Positions 18,236-26,763 of a stretch of DNA of 64,000 nucleotides are shown one piece after another. Each line of letters starts with the position of its first letter. Position 1 is the first letter of the stretch. Source of the stretch: Candidatus Pacearchaeota archaeon. GTDB taxonomy: Archaea > Nanobdellota > Nanobdellia > Pacearchaeales > GW2011-AR1. The DNA lies in assembly GCA_023144035.1 (NCBI GenBank), contig JAGLGM010000002.1:62001-126000 (forward strand). The letters run 5' to 3'. The notes under the pieces were generated by a model. The model made no database searches, was not told the DNA's origin, and saw only the letters and a list, made by a program, of their open reading frames with translations. A program made the translations under genes and the position numbers.

Positions 18236-18472
18236 CTACATTAATCCTAATTTCGTCGCTATGTCAATAGCTGGAAATTGTTTTTTTAATTTAATATATG
18301 CATATTTTTTATTTCCTTTAATTAATGTTCTTATCTTATGAGCTTTTACATTAAAAATTTCTTCAAATTCTTTTTTTATTTCTTCTTTTGACCTAATTTT
18401 ACTAGTTTCAAAAGTAAGAGTATTTTGTGCTTCAATCATCATAACAGCTTTTTCAGTTACTATAGGTTTCAT
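18236..18472 (-). CDS. Ribosomal protein uL23
   Basis: PIVTEKAVMMIEAQNTLTFE...FNVKAHKIRTLIKGNKKYAYIKL. Confidence 0.94.
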   Translation of the reverse strand: MKPIVTEKAVMMIEAQNTLTFETSKIRSKEEIKKEFEEIFNVKAHKIRTLIKGNKKYAYIKLKKQFPAIDIATKLGLM

Positions 18473-19257
18473 TTCATTTCCTCCAAATATTTAATCGCTT
18501 GTTCAGTATAAAGAGTTAATCTTCCTAAGCCCCCTCTTGCCAAATCAGTTACTCCAAGAGATTTAACATTAACAACTTCAAATGCATTTGTTTTTAATTT
18601 TTCATCTTTTCCTATTACAATTAATAAACCTGCGTTACTTTTGTATTTTCTTCCTCTTCTTGTTCCTTTTCCTGCACGAACAGATTTCTTTTTAATAGCA
18701 AGATTATACAATTCATTCCCTAAAAGTTTCTTAATATTAATTAATAATTCTTTAATTTTGATTTTATTAAAGTTTGAGACAATTAAAGGAAATTCTTTAT
18801 CTAATTTTTCTAAAGTTTGATATCTTTTTACAATTTTATTTTTATTAGCTGTAGCACTTAATGCAGAAGATAATGCAATTTTCAATTCTTTTTTATTTAT
18901 ACTTTTTATACCCATCATTGATAAGACCTTTGGAGGGTGTGCCCTTCTACCACCTACTGTAGATGATATTTCCGCACCAATCCAATTAAATCTATTTCCT
19001 TTTGCAGAAATAATTTTTCTTGGGATTCTTGAGATTCCTTGACCATAATGTGTTTTCCAAACATGTCTCCTATGTCTAATAATTCCACTTGCAGAATGTT
19101 GTTTTCCTGCAACAAGTGAAGGTGCATAAGGTTGTTGTCTTTTTTTAGCTTCTAAAACTTTAGCAACAATATCTTCTCGAATATCAGCAGAAAAACATTT
19201 TGGGAGATTAATGTCTTTTAATTTCTTTCCATCTATATTTAATATATTTGCTTTCAT
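18469..19257 (-). CDS. Ribosomal protein uL4
   Basis: RQQPYAPSLVAGKQHSASGIIRHRRHVWKTHYGQGISRIPRK; operon position. Confidence 0.95.
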   Translation of the reverse strand: MKANILNIDGKKLKDINLPKCFSADIREDIVAKVLEAKKRQQPYAPSLVAGKQHSASGIIRHRRHVWKTHYGQGISRIPRKIISAKGNRFNWIGAEISSTVGGRRAHPPKVLSMMGIKSINKKELKIALSSALSATANKNKIVKRYQTLEKLDKEFPLIVSNFNKIKIKELLINIKKLLGNELYNLAIKKKSVRAGKGTRRGRKYKSNAGLLIVIGKDEKLKTNAFEVVNVKSLGVTDLARGGLGRLTLYTEQAIKYLEEMK

Positions 19258-19319
19258 TTGTATTTCCTCTTCAGTTTATTTGAAAGACGAATGATTGAAA
19301 ATTTTATATTTGCTTTCAT
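19254..19319 (-). CDS. Leader mini-ORF 2, 21 aa (MKANIKFSIIRLSNKLKRKYK), TGA overlaps uL4 ATG
   Basis: Hand translation; GAGG motif upstream of downstream ATG; ATGA overlaps on both sides. Confidence 0.5.
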   Translation of the reverse strand: MKANIKFSIIRLSNKLKRKYK

Positions 19320-19381
19320 TTGTATTTCCTCTTCAGTTTATTTGAAAGACGAATGATTGAAAATTTTATATTTGCTTTCAT
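19316..19381 (-). CDS. Leader mini-ORF 1, 21 aa (identical peptide), ATG overlaps uL3 TGA
   Basis: Hand translation; ATGA overlap with uL3 stop at 19378-19380. Confidence 0.5.
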   Translation of the reverse strand: MKANIKFSIIRLSNKLKRKYK

Positions 19382-20316
19382 TTTATTAATCCTATAAATT
19401 CAAAGTTTTTCTTTGATTGTTTTTTAGTTTCTCTTAAAGGAGCAGTAATTAATAATTGTCTTTTTGCAGATCCTTGCACAGAACCAGCAACAATAATATA
19501 ATCATTATTAACATTACCATAATTCTTTATATTTTTGAATTTGTCTTCTGCCTTTCCTAAATCAATTATTTTATTATTGTATATAACTCTTGTAAACATT
19601 CCTAATTGCCCTGCTTGTGGAACTCTAAAAGTAACTCTTGCAGGATGCCAAGGACCTAAACTTCCAGGTCTTCTTTGTCCTTTTTCAGATTTTTTAGCTT
19701 TAAGAGTAATTCCAAATCTTTTTACAGGACCTGAAAGTCCCTTACCTTTTGTTAAACCTCTTAAATCAATAAGTTGGCCTTTTTCAAAAAAATCTAAAAC
19801 AGAAATTTCTTTTCCTAAATTTTCTTTAATAAAATTAATTTTTTCTTCAATTGTTCCTGTAAGACCAATTTCACTTAAATCAGGGGATTTTTTTATTCCT
19901 GTTTTTTTAGATTGCGCATAAACTATAATTCTTACATCGTCATAATCTTTAACACCTTCAAGACTTCTTTCCTTTGCTTTAGGCAATTTAACTTTTCTTT
20001 TTAATTCCTTATCTAAATTGCTTCCAATAATTTCTTTAGCAACTTTACTATCTTTATAGAATCTAACTGAAAAAATCTTCATAGTAGGACATTCAAGAAT
20101 AGTCACAGGAATAATAATTTTTTTTCCTTTTGTCATAGAATCAGGAGTATCATTTTTAACAGAAGCAGAAGCCATGCCAGCTTTATAACATATAAATCCT
20201 TTCAAATTTTTACCAGAATCAATAGCATTCCAGTTAACACTAGGCAAAAATTTACTGGCTCTTTTTCTTGGCCAATATTGCAAACTTCCTTTTCTTGGTG
20301 ATTTTCTTGTCGGCAT
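19378..20316 (-). CDS. Ribosomal protein uL3
   Basis: RKSPRKGSLQYWPRKRASKFLPSVNW..., LRGLTKGKGLSGPVKRFG, RRPGSLGPWHPARVTFRVPQAGQLG. Confidence 0.96.
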   Translation of the reverse strand: MPTRKSPRKGSLQYWPRKRASKFLPSVNWNAIDSGKNLKGFICYKAGMASASVKNDTPDSMTKGKKIIIPVTILECPTMKIFSVRFYKDSKVAKEIIGSNLDKELKRKVKLPKAKERSLEGVKDYDDVRIIVYAQSKKTGIKKSPDLSEIGLTGTIEEKINFIKENLGKEISVLDFFEKGQLIDLRGLTKGKGLSGPVKRFGITLKAKKSEKGQRRPGSLGPWHPARVTFRVPQAGQLGMFTRVIYNNKIIDLGKAEDKFKNIKNYGNVNNDYIIVAGSVQGSAKRQLLITAPLRETKKQSKKNFEFIGLIK

Positions 20317-20403
20317 TTCTTAATATAGCGGAAATTATCATTTTTACTTTACCCTGGATGTGATATCAAGAAAAAAGAGGTTTTTAAGGGTTTCGGGAGC
20401 AGT

Positions 20404-21102
20404 TTAAACTTCAAATTCATATTCTTTTATAATCTTTTGTTCGTCTATTTCAGCTTCTCTAATTATTTTACCTTTTCTTTTAGCAAGCTCTCTAATTTTA
20501 GCAAAATCTTTTTCACCTTCTGGCATAACAATGCTTTCAATAATTAGTTTATGTTTAATATTAATTTTCTTAGCATCTGGAAGATCCCAAAAAAGGTCTT
20601 CTTTAATTTTAGGATAAAATTTTTCATCTATTTCTAATTGACAGAATTTTCCATCTATTTTATCTTCATTTTTTCCAGGTTTTGGAAGTTTCTTTTTAAT
20701 TTTTAATTTAAAATCTTCCCCTTCTAAATCTAATAAAGTAAAATAAGAATTTTCTTCTAATGATTTAAGTTGGTCTCCAGTTAGTTCTTGATTAGGAATA
20801 TTAATTTGATAATAAAGTCCTCCTTTTTTAGTTTCAGAATTTCCCTCAATATTTTTTTCTTTCATAATATTTGAAAGATTTATTTTACTCATAACAATTC
20901 CTGAAACTTTACAATTTCCAAAATCTGAACATAAAGCAATTAAATCATTTGCAAATTCAAAACTTGATTTGATTTTTATTTTTTTTGTTTTCCATAAACT
21001 TAATAGAAATCTTCCACCATATTCGCCTTTTCCAAATCTAGTAAATTGTCTGTGGACATTTTCATCTATTTTTTTTTCAACAACTTTTTTTACAAAATTC
21101 AT
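20404..21102 (-). CDS. Hypothetical protein
   Basis: 232-aa ORF with coding-like composition; family not recognised. Confidence 0.6.
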   Translation of the reverse strand: MNFVKKVVEKKIDENVHRQFTRFGKGEYGGRFLLSLWKTKKIKIKSSFEFANDLIALCSDFGNCKVSGIVMSKINLSNIMKEKNIEGNSETKKGGLYYQINIPNQELTGDQLKSLEENSYFTLLDLEGEDFKLKIKKKLPKPGKNEDKIDGKFCQLEIDEKFYPKIKEDLFWDLPDAKKINIKHKLIIESIVMPEGEKDFAKIRELAKRKGKIIREAEIDEQKIIKEYEFEV

Positions 21103-21186
21103 AATTTATTTTCATCAATTTTATTTATAAACTTTATGTTCGCAAACCTTTATAAATTTAGCCCACTTATTTTTAGTAACAAGAAG

Positions 21187-22224
21187 ATGGATAAAGAATA
21201 TTTAAAAAAAATAACTACTGCGATAATCCTTATGATATTAATTGTTTTATCATTTTTTTTAGTAAGACCAATTTTATTATCTATAATAATGGGGTTGATT
21301 TTAGCATTTATTTTTTCTCCTGTTTATGATTGGCTTTATAAACATTTTAAATCAAAGAATTTTTCCGCTTTATTAATTTGTTTATTATTAATGGGATTTA
21401 TTATTCTTCCTCTTTGGTTTTTAACACCTGTAGTAATTGATCAATCCATTAAAATATATACTTCCTCTCAACAAATTGATTTTGTAACCCCCCTTAAGAA
21501 TTTTTTCCCAGAATTATTTGTATCTGAACAATTTTCAGCAGAGATAGGATCTACAATCTATAGTTTTGTAACAAAAGCAACAAATTCTTTGATGAATTCA
21601 GTATCCAAGTTAATTTTAAATTTTGCAACAATCTTTTTACAATTATTAGTTGTTTTCTTTATTTTGTTTTTTGTATTAAGAGATAAAGAAGAATTAATTA
21701 AATATATTCAAAGTATCTTGCCTTTTTCAAAAGAAGTAGAAAAAAAATTATTCAAATCTTCCAAAGATATAACTGTTTCTGTTTTATATGGACAGGTTGT
21801 TATTGGTATACTTCAAGGTATTGTTGCAGGTATAGGGTTTTTTATTTTTAATATTCCAAATGCTTTGTTATTAACTTTTTTCACAGCTTTAGCAGGAATT
21901 TTTCCAATTATAGGGACTGCTTTAGTTTGGGTTCCAGTAGTAATATATCTTTTAATAGCAGGAGAATCTTTTCCAGCAGTAGGAGTGGCAGTCTTCGGTA
22001 TTTGTTCTTCATTAGTTGAAAATATGGTTAAACCTGTATTTATATCAAAGAGGACAAAAATGAATACTTCACTTATACTTATTGGAATGGTTGGAGGGTT
22101 ATTATTATTTGGAATTTTAGGAATTATTTTAGGACCTTTAATAATTGCCTATCTTTTAATTGTCCTTGAACTTTATAGAGATAAAGGGTCTCCAACTGTT
22201 TTTGTACAAGAAAACAATAAGTAA
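21187..22224 (+). CDS. AI-2E/PerM (UPF0118)-family transporter
   Basis: Eight-TM-like architecture, FFTALAGIFPIIGTALVWVPVVIYLLI; start chosen at MDKEYLKK. Confidence 0.85.
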   Translation: MDKEYLKKITTAIILMILIVLSFFLVRPILLSIIMGLILAFIFSPVYDWLYKHFKSKNFSALLICLLLMGFIILPLWFLTPVVIDQSIKIYTSSQQIDFVTPLKNFFPELFVSEQFSAEIGSTIYSFVTKATNSLMNSVSKLILNFATIFLQLLVVFFILFFVLRDKEELIKYIQSILPFSKEVEKKLFKSSKDITVSVLYGQVVIGILQGIVAGIGFFIFNIPNALLLTFFTALAGIFPIIGTALVWVPVVIYLLIAGESFPAVGVAVFGICSSLVENMVKPVFISKRTKMNTSLILIGMVGGLLLFGILGIILGPLIIAYLLIVLELYRDKGSPTVFVQENNK

Positions 22225-22278
22225 TTTAGTTAAATATAAAAATAGATTCTTCCAACTATGTTTAATAAAAGGTAAAAA

Positions 22279-23760
22279 ATGAAATTAAAAACTAAATTTT
22301 TAAAGTGGTCTGCTGGAGCACCAACTGCTATGTTAAATAAAAAAACAGCAGGTAAAATTGGAATTCATTCTAAAGATAGAATTTCAATTAGAACATATTC
22401 TAGATATCCTAAAGAAATGGTATCTCTTGTAGATACTGTTGAAGGATTTGTTAGGCCTGGAGAGATTGCTGTTTCTTCAGAAATAAGAAAAAGAATGAAA
22501 TTAAGAAAAGGACAACCAGTTGATATAAATCTTTCCACAATACCTCAAAGCACATTTTTTATAAAAGATAAATTAGATGGAAAAAAACTTTCTTCAGATC
22601 AAATAAAGGAGATTGTTAGTGATATAGTTAACAATTCTTTATCTCAAGCAGAATTATCTTTATTTGTTTCTTCAATGTATGTTCGGGGAATGGATTTTGA
22701 AGAAACAATTGCATTAATAGAAGCAATTTTAGATTCTGGAAATTTATTAAATTTAGGAAAGAAAGTAATAGTTGATAAACATTCTGTAGGAGGTGTTCCA
22801 GGAAATAGGACAACTCCAATAGTTGTTGCAATTTGTGCAGCAGCAGGATTAACAATGCCAAAAACTTCTTCAAGATCAATTACAAGTGCTGCAGGAACCG
22901 CAGATGTTATTGAAACAATAGCAAGAATAGAATTTTCAATGGATGAATTAAAAAAAATAGTGCAAAAAACAAATGCTTGTATGGTTTGGGGCGGAGCATT
23001 AGGAATGGTTCCTGCTGATTCTAAAATTCTTGATACAGAGAAAGTTTTAAAGATAGATCCAGAAGCTCAATTACTTGCGTCAATAATGTCTAAAAAACTT
23101 GCAGTAGGAAGCCAATATATTCTTATTGATATTCCTTATGGGAAACGTGCAAAAGTTAGTAAAAAAAACGCAATTCATTTAAAGAAAAAATTTGAGAAAC
23201 TTGGAAAACATTTTAAAAGAGAAGTAAGGGTTGTTTTAACAAATGGAAATCAACCTATAGGAAATGGAATTGGACCTGCATTAGAATTAATGGATATTTT
23301 AGAAATATTAACTCCTGAAAAAAAAGGTCCAAAAGATTTAGAAGATAAATCTTTATTTTTGGCTGGAGAACTTTTAGAGATGACAGAAAAAGCAAAAAAA
23401 GGAAAAGGAATTAAAATGGCTAAGGAAATTCTTGAATCAGGAAAAGCTTTAAAGAAATTTGAAGAGATTATAAAAGCTCAAGAAGGAGATTTTAGTAAAA
23501 TAAAATTTGCAAAATTTAAAAAAGATATTTTTTCACCAAAATCAGGAAAAGTAAAAGATATTCATAATAAAAAAATAAATGCAGCAGCAAGATTTGCAGG
23601 GTGTCCAATAGATAAATCTGCAGGATTACATTTTTCTCATAAACTTGGAGACCAAGTAAAAAAAGGAGAAAAATTAATAACAATTTATGCAGAATCAAAA
23701 TCAAGATTAAATTCTGCTGTTAACTTTTTTCACAAATCTAAACCTATTAGGATACGTTAG
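22279..23760 (+). CDS. Archaeal AMP phosphorylase / thymidine phosphorylase family
   Basis: VDKHSVGGVPGNRTTPIVVAICAAAGLTMPKTSSRSITSAAGTADVIE; N-terminal extension typical of archaeal AMPpase. Confidence 0.92.
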   Translation: MKLKTKFLKWSAGAPTAMLNKKTAGKIGIHSKDRISIRTYSRYPKEMVSLVDTVEGFVRPGEIAVSSEIRKRMKLRKGQPVDINLSTIPQSTFFIKDKLDGKKLSSDQIKEIVSDIVNNSLSQAELSLFVSSMYVRGMDFEETIALIEAILDSGNLLNLGKKVIVDKHSVGGVPGNRTTPIVVAICAAAGLTMPKTSSRSITSAAGTADVIETIARIEFSMDELKKIVQKTNACMVWGGALGMVPADSKILDTEKVLKIDPEAQLLASIMSKKLAVGSQYILIDIPYGKRAKVSKKNAIHLKKKFEKLGKHFKREVRVVLTNGNQPIGNGIGPALELMDILEILTPEKKGPKDLEDKSLFLAGELLEMTEKAKKGKGIKMAKEILESGKALKKFEEIIKAQEGDFSKIKFAKFKKDIFSPKSGKVKDIHNKKINAAARFAGCPIDKSAGLHFSHKLGDQVKKGEKLITIYAESKSRLNSAVNFFHKSKPIRIR

Positions 23761-23799
23761 TATAACTATATTTTTAAACTATATTTTTCTACTGAAATT

Positions 23800-24069
23800 A
23801 TGGGAAATTTAGATCATAAAAGAAAGATTATAGATTATTTTAAGAGAAATTTAACAAAAGGATATACTCCTGATTCATTAAAATGGGCATTAATAGACCA
23901 AGGATATTCAAGAGCAATAGTTGAAATGGCTTTAGATCAAGTCAATAAAGAACTTGCTGAAAAAGCACCAGTTCTTAAAGATAAACCAACTATAAAATAT
24001 GAGATAATCGATGAATATGATAAACCTATAATAATTAAGAAATCTTGGTGGAAGCGAGTATTTGGTTAA
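23800..24069 (+). CDS. Hypothetical protein
   Basis: 89-aa ORF; no family recognised. Confidence 0.5.
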   Translation: MGNLDHKRKIIDYFKRNLTKGYTPDSLKWALIDQGYSRAIVEMALDQVNKELAEKAPVLKDKPTIKYEIIDEYDKPIIIKKSWWKRVFG

Positions 24070-24172
24070 GTGAACTCTTTTTATTTATAAATAACAGCTT
24101 AGTCAGTGTGAGTAGAGTTTTGGGGTTTATAGGAATAACTTTTTAAACAAAAAACATCTATCTTTTTTATAT

Positions 24173-24253
24173 GCCTCCATCGCATAATGGTATTGCACCG
24201 GACTTGAGATCCGGGGCCTTCGGGCCATCCCCGTTCGATTCGGGGTGGGGGCG
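24173..24253 (+). tRNA. tRNA-Ser (anticodon UGA)
   Basis: Acceptor GCCTCCA/TGGGGGC, anticodon stem CCGGA-CTTGAGA-TCCGG, variable arm GGCC-TTCG-GGCC, T-arm CCCCG-TTCGATT-CGGGG. Confidence 0.9.
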
Positions 24254-24358
24254 TTTAGATTTATTTATAATACTTTAAAGTATATATTAGAAAGTATATA
24301 TTGTGAAATATATTTAGCACTAACTAAGTTTTAAGACTAGCCTTCTACAAAATTAAAT

Positions 24359-24655
24359 TTAACCAAATAGAGAAGACAAGCCTTCTGCTGCAGCTTCTTT
24401 CTTTTCTTCTTTTGGCGCTTCAGGTTTCTTTTCTTCAGCAGGTGCTTCAGAGACTCCACTTGTAGGAGCAGCAGAAACTAAACTAGCATTTTCTAGTTCT
24501 TTTGCTATATCAACGCCCTTCAAACTAGCGATTAAAGATTTGATTTTTGATTCATCAACTTCTTCGCCAACAGCTACAACAACTTTTTTCACATTTTCTT
24601 CATTAACTTCTTTTCCAAGTTTGTGCAACAAAAGTGCCGCATATATATATTCCAT
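24359..24655 (-). CDS. Ribosomal protein P1/L12
   Basis: MEYIYAALLLHKLGKEVNEENVKKVV...EEKKEAAAEGLSSLFG. Confidence 0.93.
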   Translation of the reverse strand: MEYIYAALLLHKLGKEVNEENVKKVVVAVGEEVDESKIKSLIASLKGVDIAKELENASLVSAAPTSGVSEAPAEEKKPEAPKEEKKEAAAEGLSSLFG

Positions 24656-25579
24656 TTATTTTTCCTCTCCTTCTTGTTTATTTTCTTTAGGAGTTTGAGT
24701 TTCTTCTATTTTTTCTTCTTTAATTTCATTTGTATCTTTTTCTTCTTCAACTGCTTCATCTTCTTTAGGGCTTTGTAAATTATTTTCTACTTCTGCAGGT
24801 TTTAAATTTTCTAATATTTTTTCATGCACACCTGCTTTTCCAATTAAAAATTTAATTGTTTCTTCACTTGAATATCCAATCTCAACTGCAAAAGGAAGTG
24901 ATTTTCCATAAGCTGTTTTTAATTCTTCTAATGTTCCTTCCTTGTCAATATTTAATTCTGCATAGAATTTTCCTTCTTCATTATCAAAAGCACATAAAGG
25001 AATAAACCCAACTGAAAATGGTTTAATATCTAGTTTACCCATAAGTTCTACTGCACCTGAAGAGATTTTTTCTCCTTCTTTTGCAATCACTTTTGGTTCT
25101 TTAATTGTAATTTTTCCTTTTTCTATTTGAATTTTAATTCCCAATGCTCCAAGTTCACTTATTGCTGGACCTGGGATTAAATCAGTTGGACCTGCTGGAA
25201 CTTCAATATCTTCAGGAGCTTCTTGACCTACTTTTCCTTTTGAAGGGGTTTTATTATTTAATAATTCGCCAGCTAATTCAAAAGAATCTAAATCAGAAAA
25301 TAAAATAACAACACTATCTTCAACTTTTTCTTTAAGATCTTTAATAGCTTCTTTACTAGATGAATCTAATGCTCTAAGAATTAAATTTTTTTTAGGGAAT
25401 GTAACTATTGCTTTCCCCCTAAGTTTTTTACTAATTTCTTGAAATTGAGATGCAGGAAGATTTTTTATAGAAGCCATTAAAATTGTCTTTTTAGTTTTTA
25501 TAAAATTCTTTAAATCTTCTACAGTTTTTACATTTCTTTTGTTTGGTTCTCGTACAGGAATATTGTTTTTAGATTTCAT
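24656..25579 (-). CDS. Ribosomal protein uL10 (P0)
   Basis: VPAGPTDLIPGPAISELGALGIKIQIEKGKITIKEP; operon. Confidence 0.93.
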   Translation of the reverse strand: MKSKNNIPVREPNKRNVKTVEDLKNFIKTKKTILMASIKNLPASQFQEISKKLRGKAIVTFPKKNLILRALDSSSKEAIKDLKEKVEDSVVILFSDLDSFELAGELLNNKTPSKGKVGQEAPEDIEVPAGPTDLIPGPAISELGALGIKIQIEKGKITIKEPKVIAKEGEKISSGAVELMGKLDIKPFSVGFIPLCAFDNEEGKFYAELNIDKEGTLEELKTAYGKSLPFAVEIGYSSEETIKFLIGKAGVHEKILENLKPAEVENNLQSPKEDEAVEEEKDTNEIKEEKIEETQTPKENKQEGEEK

Positions 25580-26199
25580 TTTATTTTTAATTTCTGAGGT
25601 TTAGTCATTGTAAATTTTAATTCAATATTTTTTATGTTTTCTTTATCTCTTGGAAGTTCTTTCACAATTGAATCATAAATTGTTTGAATATTTTCAAGAA
25701 GGTCTTCATTTTTCATACTGTATTTTCCTACAGGAACTTTAATGCTAGCTTCTTTTACTTTTATTTTTAAAATATTATTAACTTTATTTTTTAAATCATT
25801 AATTATTTTTTCATTAGCATCCATTATAATTCCTAATTGAGGAGAAGGCATTTTTCCAGCAGGACCTAAAACCCTTCCAAAAGTAGTTGCAACTTTTGGC
25901 ATCAAACTTGATTGTGCAATAAAGAAGTCATACTTACCAACTAAATCTTTTAATTTCTTTTTATCAGTATATTGTTTAAATTCTTCAAAAGTAATAGTAT
26001 CTACATCTTTATTTTTTACTTCTAAAAAACCTGCAATTTTCTTGTCTTTTATTTTATGAGGAAGTGTTACAATGAAATTTAATTGGCTTTTTTTAACATC
26101 AAATTTTTGGAGATTTACAATTAAATCTAAAGTTTGATCAAACTTTCTTTGTTTTTCTTTTCTTAATTCTTCTAAAGCTTTCTTTAGTTGTTCTTTCAT
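25576..26199 (-). CDS. Ribosomal protein uL1
   Basis: FGRVLGPAGKMPSPQLGIIM, IKVPVGKYSMKNEDLLENIQTI. Confidence 0.94.
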   Translation of the reverse strand: MKEQLKKALEELRKEKQRKFDQTLDLIVNLQKFDVKKSQLNFIVTLPHKIKDKKIAGFLEVKNKDVDTITFEEFKQYTDKKKLKDLVGKYDFFIAQSSLMPKVATTFGRVLGPAGKMPSPQLGIIMDANEKIINDLKNKVNNILKIKVKEASIKVPVGKYSMKNEDLLENIQTIYDSIVKELPRDKENIKNIELKFTMTKPQKLKIK

Positions 26200-26267
26200 T
26201 TGGATTTCCTCACCAATTTATTGGAAAGACGAATGACTGAAAATCTCTGATTTTCTCCAAGTTCCAT
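26196..26267 (-). CDS. Leader mini-ORF upstream of uL1, 23 aa (MELGENQRFSVIRLSNKLVRKSK)
   Basis: Hand translation; TGA overlaps uL1 ATG (ATGA); peptide homologous to uL4 leader peptides. Confidence 0.5.
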   Translation of the reverse strand: MELGENQRFSVIRLSNKLVRKSK

Positions 26268-26412
26268 CTTACTATTTACCTCCCAAATTATGCGCCACAA
26301 ACATAGAATATATTTTGCAACGATATGGTTCAATCGGTAAATTTGAGAGATAATTTGAGTTTATAAACTTTATTATATAAATCCTTAAAAACCAAAAGCA
26401 TATTTATTAGGT

Positions 26413-26763
26413 ATGGAACTTGTAGCTTTATTATCAACTGGAAAAGGAACATGGGGGCAAGTATCTGGATTAATGACTCATGGAGAATGGGATAATGTAA
26501 TTCTTATTGGAAGTGATTTTGCAAAGGATTTTAAACATGATAAAAAATTTGAGTTTATTAAAGTAGATTTAGATAAAAAATTAAAAGACCTTAAAGAAGA
26601 TATTTTACAAAAGTTAAAAGGAAAAATTAATGGAACAGAAGCAGCATTATCAATTGCTTCTGGAGACGGTAAAGAACACATGGCTTTAATATCTGCATTA
26701 ATTAATTTACCAGTAGGAATTCGTTTCGCAGCTTTGACAAAAGATGGAGTTATTGATTTGTAA
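26413..26763 (+). CDS. Hypothetical alpha/beta protein
   Basis: 116-aa ORF, MELVALLSTGKGTWGQVSGLM...ASGDGKEHMALISALINLPVGIRF; family not identified. Confidence 0.6.
   Translation: MELVALLSTGKGTWGQVSGLMTHGEWDNVILIGSDFAKDFKHDKKFEFIKVDLDKKLKDLKEDILQKLKGKINGTEAALSIASGDGKEHMALISALINLPVGIRFAALTKDGVIDL

Larger units (their letters stand above)
19244..19383. repeat. 62-bp direct tandem repeat (about 2.25 copies) spanning the uL3-uL4 junction
   Basis: ATATTTGCTTTCATTT recurs at 19244, 19306 and 19368 with identical intervening sequence. Confidence 0.97.

Noticed and set aside
19535-19921. 128-aa plus-strand ORF
   Set aside because: Antisense to uL3.
20250-20345. Overlapping out-of-frame upstream ORF (MIISAILRNADKK...) at uL3 start
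   Set aside because: Only overlap with uL3 in another frame; no supporting repeat, RBS or homology within the window.
24270-24330. Direct repeats AAAGTATATATT downstream of tRNA-Ser
   Set aside because: Short, very AT-rich and not associated with a clear feature; likely chance.
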